A DNA stretch of 64,000 bases from Lithobates sylvaticus (Eukaryota; Chordata; Amphibia; Anura; Ranidae), in NCBI GenBank assembly GCA_028564925.1, contig CM053033.1:116142252-116206251 (forward strand). Direction: 5' to 3'. Below are positions 60,226-64,000 of the stretch, piece by piece. The notes beneath the pieces are model-generated. The model was not told where the DNA came from and did no database searches. It was given only the letters and a program-made list of their open reading frames with translations. Made by a program: the position numbers and the translations under genes. Position 1 is the stretch's first letter. Each line of letters begins with the position of its first letter.

Positions 60226-60328
60226 CAGCGGATATAAAAAGTCTACACACCCCTGTTAAAATGTCATGTTTCTGTGATGTAAACAAATGAGACAAAGATA
60301 AATCATTTCAGAACTTTTTCCACCTTTA
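60226..60328. mobile_element. Left end of a Tc1-like element
   Basis: AGCGGATATAAAAAGTC follows TAC at 60224, typical of a Tc1 terminal repeat. Continuation lies beyond later insertions or is lost. Confidence 0.6.
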
Positions 60329-60366
60329 GACCTCATGCGCATGGGGCATTTTTACAGCAGCTGTTT
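60329..60366. mobile_element. MITE left end (GACCTCATGCGCATGG)
   Basis: Inserted after TTA in the Tc1 end, and cut at about 60367 by the LINE to its right. Related to 29640-29805. Confidence 0.5.
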
Positions 60367-60895
60367 TTCTTTTCAAAAGTTTTTATTGAGCATAAAACAA
60401 GTATACAGATATTACAAACATGGAGTAACATCCAATCAGAATCAATATATGGAACTTATGTGTTACAGAACGTAATGAACTCAGGCATATACATGGCTGT
60501 ACATAAATTTCTGATGTTAGTGTACAGAAAGGAAACACATCATAACGTAAAATAATAAAGCATGGACATAAAAACACTACTTGTAACATCTGGTGATGTA
60601 TGGGATGCTCACCAAAAAGAACAAAATAGATCTGTGTCTATAAATGATAAAATGTAGACAAATATTATTATCTCTAAAGCTCAAGAGTACAAAACTGCTA
60701 TTATGGGAAGGAATTCTATATCTAGACACCTAAAATGGGATTAAACTTATGACAGAGATGGAGCTGTAAGGTATGTATGTGAATTGATATGAAGTCCTAA
60801 CATAAGAGAGAGACTGGAAAAGACTGATAAGGTAAGAGATAATGGAGACTGGTGTGGACACACTTGGCATTTAAACAATTGCTTGTATCGCTATC

Positions 60896-60989
60896 GACAA
60901 GTCATAGAATGACCCAATACATAAGACAAGTCATAGAATGACCCAATACATAAGACAAGTCATAGAATGACCCAATACATAAGACAAGT
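60896..60989 (+). repeat. Three perfect 29-bp tandem repeats in the L1 3' UTR
   Basis: GACAAGTCATAGAATGACCC begins each unit; three identical units and a partial fourth. Confidence 0.92.
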
Positions 60990-61124
60990 TAACCTAATAG
61001 ATATATCCTATCCTAAATGTTAATAATAGGAAAGGGGAACCTAAGGTGAGGGAAGAAAAGGGAGGGGAGGACAGGTAACATGTAAGGCCGAGCCAAAGGA
61101 TCAGGAGGGAAATGTGTAGACCAG

Positions 61125-64000
61125 CTACACATTAAGTATCGGGGGCGGGGAGCTGTGGGATAGAAGAGTATCATCCTGTAAAGCTTGAAATTCTTGGGTA
61201 GTGGTGAATTGTAGCCAGCAAGACCAAGTTTGGTTGAATTTAAATTGCGTTTCTTTGGCTTGATGTATGATCTCTTCCATTTCAGCTGTTTTTTGAATAC
61301 GAATAAACCAATCTTTGACCGTTGGTGGAAGAGTAGAGCGCCAGTTTCGGGGGATACACATATTTGCCGCCATAATCATGTGCATGGGCAAGGAACGGAA
61401 ATATGTGCGCATGGAGTGAGCTGGATAGTGTAACATAAATTGAGCTGGGGAGTATTCCAGTTTATAAGATGTGAAATCTTGGATGAGTCTATGCACCTTT
61501 TTCCAGAAGGGTTGTATTTTGGTGCAGGACCACCAAATATGCAACAATGTCCCTAGATCTGTACCACATCTCCAGCACATGGGTGAAAGGGACGGGTAGA
61601 ATTGGTGTAGCTTAGAAGGTGTATTATACCATCTTGAGAGAATTTTAAAGGCGTTTTCCTGTACACAAACATTCAAGGAACCTTTATGGGTGATTGTGTA
61701 TATGGAGTCCCAGTGGTTATCAGGAATATGTATTGAAAGATCTTTGTGCCATTTAGCGATACTCCAATGATCAGTGTATGGTTGCTGTGGAAACAATAAT
61801 GTATAGGAAGAGGAGATAAGGTGGCGTTGGGGTTCCTTTTGCAGACACAAGTCTTCGAAAGGGGTTGTAGGGCGAGACCAAGTTGTATGGTGATCTTGTG
61901 CGTCCAAGAAACGTTTAATATGTAAAAATATCCAGTATGACATCCTCTTATGGTGAAGTGTGGAAGATATCTCAGAAAATGATAATTGTTTGTCCTGTTT
62001 GTAGAAATGCATAGCTCTAACATTTTCCTGTGGCCATACATCTCTTAGAAAGGAAGTTGTCATACCTGGAGGAAACGTAGGGTTTAGTCTGAGCGGAGTT
62101 AAAGGGCCGTTAACTGAAGATATTTTGTATTTATCACATGCATGTGTGTGGGCTCGTAACGTTGGGAGAATCAATGGGTGGGCCATAAATAGCTTCGAGA
62201 CTTTATTAATAAGTATCCAAGGGGCCTGGGCTAATGGAATCGGGGAGAAAGAATGTTCCAGATGGACCCAATCTTTGGTAGAATAGTGAACATTCCAATC
62301 TACAATTCTATTTAAGTGACTGGCTAACTGGTATTTGCGTATGTCTGGTACACCTAAACCTCCTCTCAATTTTGGGGAAGTGAGTCTGACAAAGTTTATT
62401 CTGGGGCGAGTCGTACCCCAAATAAATTTTGTGCATATTTTACGATATGTTGTAAAGAAAATTGGAGGAATGTGTATGGGGACTGTTTGTAAAATGTATA
62501 ATAACCTCGGCAGAATGTTCATTTTAATGATGGCCGTTCTACCAAACCAGGAAAAGAGCCCTACAGACCATTTTTTTAAATCCTCAGTAATAGTTCGTAA
62601 TATTGGTTGGTAATTAGCAGAGTATAAATTTGATAACGAGGTAGGTATTTTGATGCCTAAGTAAGTAAGGGAGCTATCATCCCATTTAAATGGGAAGTTT
62701 TGTTGACATTGTGTGCGTTGTGATGTGGGTAGGGTAATATTCAAGGCTGTAGACTTCGCAAACGTTATCTTAAGATTTGATAAGAACTGAAAGTGTTCAA
62801 GGGTCTTATGAAGATTTGGGAGCGTAATAAGCGGTTCAGATAAAAATAGCAAAATATCGTCAGCAAAAGCTGCAGTTTTATAGGTGCGATCTTTTATTTT
62901 AATCCCTTTTATGTCTGGGTTTTCTCTAATGTTTCTTAATAAGGGCTCCAACGTCAGGATAAAAATCAACGGGGATAGTGGGCAGCCCTGACGGGTACCA
63001 TTGGACACGGAGAAGGCACCGGACAGGTGGCCGTTAATTCGGACCTGTGCAGTTGGTTTAGAGTATAACATGAGGATAAAGTTAAGCATACGTTCAGGTA
63101 GACCAATGGATTGTAAGGTTGCTATCATAAAGTCCCAGGCCACTCTGTCAAATGCCTTCTCCGCGTCCAACGATAAAAAAAAACCTTTCATTTTGGATGT
63201 AGTTAGCCAATGGTGAATATTTAGGGCCTTGAGGGTATTATCCCTCGCCTCCCTGCCTGGAACAAATCCCACTTGATCCAAATGAATTAGGTCAGGGAGA
63301 AGAGGTTGAAGTCTAATGGCCAAAATTTTTGCATACCACTTAAGGTCAACATTTAATAATGAAATGGGTCTATAATTAGTAATTAAAAGTGGATCCTTTC
63401 CTGGTTTGGGGATAACCGTGATGTGAGCAGTCAATAAATCACGTGGGGGCAAAGTAGGAATTGCATAAGAATCAAATGTAGAAGTAAAGTAGGGAGTCAA
63501 AATATGGGCATAAGATTTGTAATACCCTACCGTGAGGCCGTCTGGGCCTGGGCTTTTGCCTGTTTTCAACATTTTCAATGCTGCCCCCGTTTCCTCTATA
63601 GTAAAGGGTTTGTCCAAAGTTTGATATATTTCGGTTGTGATGGGTGATGGGCTATATTTACGGAGAAACTCCTTCATCAGAGTGTGTCTGTCTAGGTCAT
63701 GTGCTGGAGGTTTAGGGGAAGTGAGATTGTAAAGTTTTGAATAATATTGGACAAAATTCGCAGCAATGTCTGGTGTGGATGATATTTTGTGACCCTTAGC
63801 ATCAATGATAGAGTGAATTGTGTTAGCCTTTTTCTTGGATTGTAGGGCTCTGGCTAGCAGTTTTCCCGCTTTGTTGCCATATTCATAAAAGGATTTTTGA
63901 CGTAACATGAATTTACGCCTAGTTTGTTTACTTAATAAGTCAAGCAGTTGCTTTCTTAGAGTTATCAGGGAAGATAAAGTGTTGAGAGCCAACGTTCTTT
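61125..64000 (-). CDS. L1-clade ORF2 protein, C-terminal 955+ residues, uninterrupted
   Basis: Copies its own RNA into a new genomic site by target-primed reverse transcription. Seen from the first Met in view (63992): a linker with LKTGKSPGPDGL (about 142-153), reverse transcriptase motifs IPKPGKDPLLITNYRPISLL (about 194-213), LSLDAEKAFDRV (first Asp near 276), NGTRQGCPLSPL, and FADDILLF (catalytic pair near 378), then the thumb (YLGIKIP), and a C-terminal C-x2-C-x8-H-x4-C knuckle (CWRC...HIWWSC, about 815). All catalytic residues are present. The N-terminal endonuclease is beyond the edge. No stop or shift over 955 codons means a recent copy, in contrast to the decayed L1 pieces at 2702 and 9409. 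Confidence 0.93.
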   Translation of the reverse strand, partial: RTLALNTLSSLITLRKQLLDLLSKQTRRKFMLRQKSFYEYGNKAGKLLARALQSKKKANTIHSIIDAKGHKISSTPDIAANFVQYYSKLYNLTSPKPPAHDLDRHTLMKEFLRKYSPSPITTEIYQTLDKPFTIEETGAALKMLKTGKSPGPDGLTVGYYKSYAHILTPYFTSTFDSYAIPTLPPRDLLTAHITVIPKPGKDPLLITNYRPISLLNVDLKWYAKILAIRLQPLLPDLIHLDQVGFVPGREARDNTLKALNIHHWLTTSKMKGFFLSLDAEKAFDRVAWDFMIATLQSIGLPERMLNFILMLYSKPTAQVRINGHLSGAFSVSNGTRQGCPLSPLIFILTLEPLLRNIRENPDIKGIKIKDRTYKTAAFADDILLFLSEPLITLPNLHKTLEHFQFLSNLKITFAKSTALNITLPTSQRTQCQQNFPFKWDDSSLTYLGIKIPTSLSNLYSANYQPILRTITEDLKKWSVGLFSWFGRTAIIKMNILPRLLYILQTVPIHIPPIFFTTYRKICTKFIWGTTRPRINFVRLTSPKLRGGLGVPDIRKYQLASHLNRIVDWNVHYSTKDWVHLEHSFSPIPLAQAPWILINKVSKLFMAHPLILPTLRAHTHACDKYKISSVNGPLTPLRLNPTFPPGMTTSFLRDVWPQENVRAMHFYKQDKQLSFSEISSTLHHKRMSYWIFLHIKRFLDAQDHHTTWSRPTTPFEDLCLQKEPQRHLISSSYTLLFPQQPYTDHWSIAKWHKDLSIHIPDNHWDSIYTITHKGSLNVCVQENAFKILSRWYNTPSKLHQFYPSLSPMCWRCGTDLGTLLHIWWSCTKIQPFWKKVHRLIQDFTSYKLEYSPAQFMLHYPAHSMRTYFRSLPMHMIMAANMCIPRNWRSTLPPTVKDWFIRIQKTAEMEEIIHQAKETQFKFNQTWSCWLQFTTTQEFQALQDDTLLSHSSPPPILNV

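Larger units (their letters stand above)
60367..64000 (-). mobile_element. L1-type LINE with open ORF2, runs off the window
   Basis: Minus-strand 3' end at about 60367 (CAATAAAAACTTTTGAAAAG), a 3' UTR of about 750 bp with a triple 29-bp repeat, then ORF2 open from its stop at 61125 to the window edge. The 5' part (endonuclease, ORF1) lies outside. It sits within a MITE within a Tc1 end. Confidence 0.9.

Overview
The window is vertebrate nuclear DNA, almost certainly from a frog and probably a ranid (true frog). Two observations point there: a full-length transposase that I recognise as Frog Prince/Txr-like (a Tc1 family first described from Rana), and a dense crop of short non-autonomous elements of the kind that fills ranid genomes. 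The species assignment is inference. I see no operons, CRISPR arrays, rRNA or convincing tRNA genes.

One host gene is supported. It is a six-coding-exon C-type lectin on the + strand from 14992 to 52246. Its exons are 14992-15200, 20985-21100, 27440-27802, 42046-42197, 43853-43971 and 52084-52246. Splice phases agree at every junction and the predicted protein has 373 residues. It is a type II membrane protein with a 90-residue cytoplasmic tail carrying YAEL, one membrane helix, a long glycosylated coiled-coil stalk, and a C-type lectin domain with QPD and WND calcium/sugar motifs. This is the layout of galactose-binding receptors such as the asialoglycoprotein receptor and CLEC10A. The exons total 1.1 kb inside 37 kb.

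The rest is layered transposable elements. From 1 to 14.5 kb: a small hAT-type MITE, fragments of a DIRS-like fossil split by a foldback insertion that itself holds an L1-type LINE, a head-to-head pair of Tc1 fragments, a Tc1 element split by a second L1-type LINE (which holds a solo LTR and a MITE), and a foldback Tc1 derivative holding a MITE that holds a retro-insert with a hammerhead ribozyme motif. From 15 to 52 kb the introns carry Harbinger-like MITEs (TAA/TTA target duplications), piggyBac-like MITEs (TTAA), hAT MITEs (8-bp duplications), a 2.5-kb hAT-type element rich in ATTCG, a CR1/Rex1-type LINE, further Tc1 elements, a second DIRS-like fossil, the apparently intact Frog Prince-like transposon, and a broken BED-finger hAT transposon split by a 1.9-kb solo LTR. 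From 52 to 60 kb there are minisatellites, mostly inside MITEs, and another solo LTR. From 60.4 kb to the right edge lies an L1-type LINE whose second ORF stays open for 955 codons to the window edge, so it looks young.

Because many elements interrupt one another, target-site duplications can be read directly and give a relative order of insertion. The points most worth following are the lectin gene, the hammerhead motif at 13681-13723, the intact Frog Prince-like transposon in intron 5, the amplified foldback Tc1 derivative, and a 25-bp identity between an intronic hAT MITE and the splice donor of exon 3.
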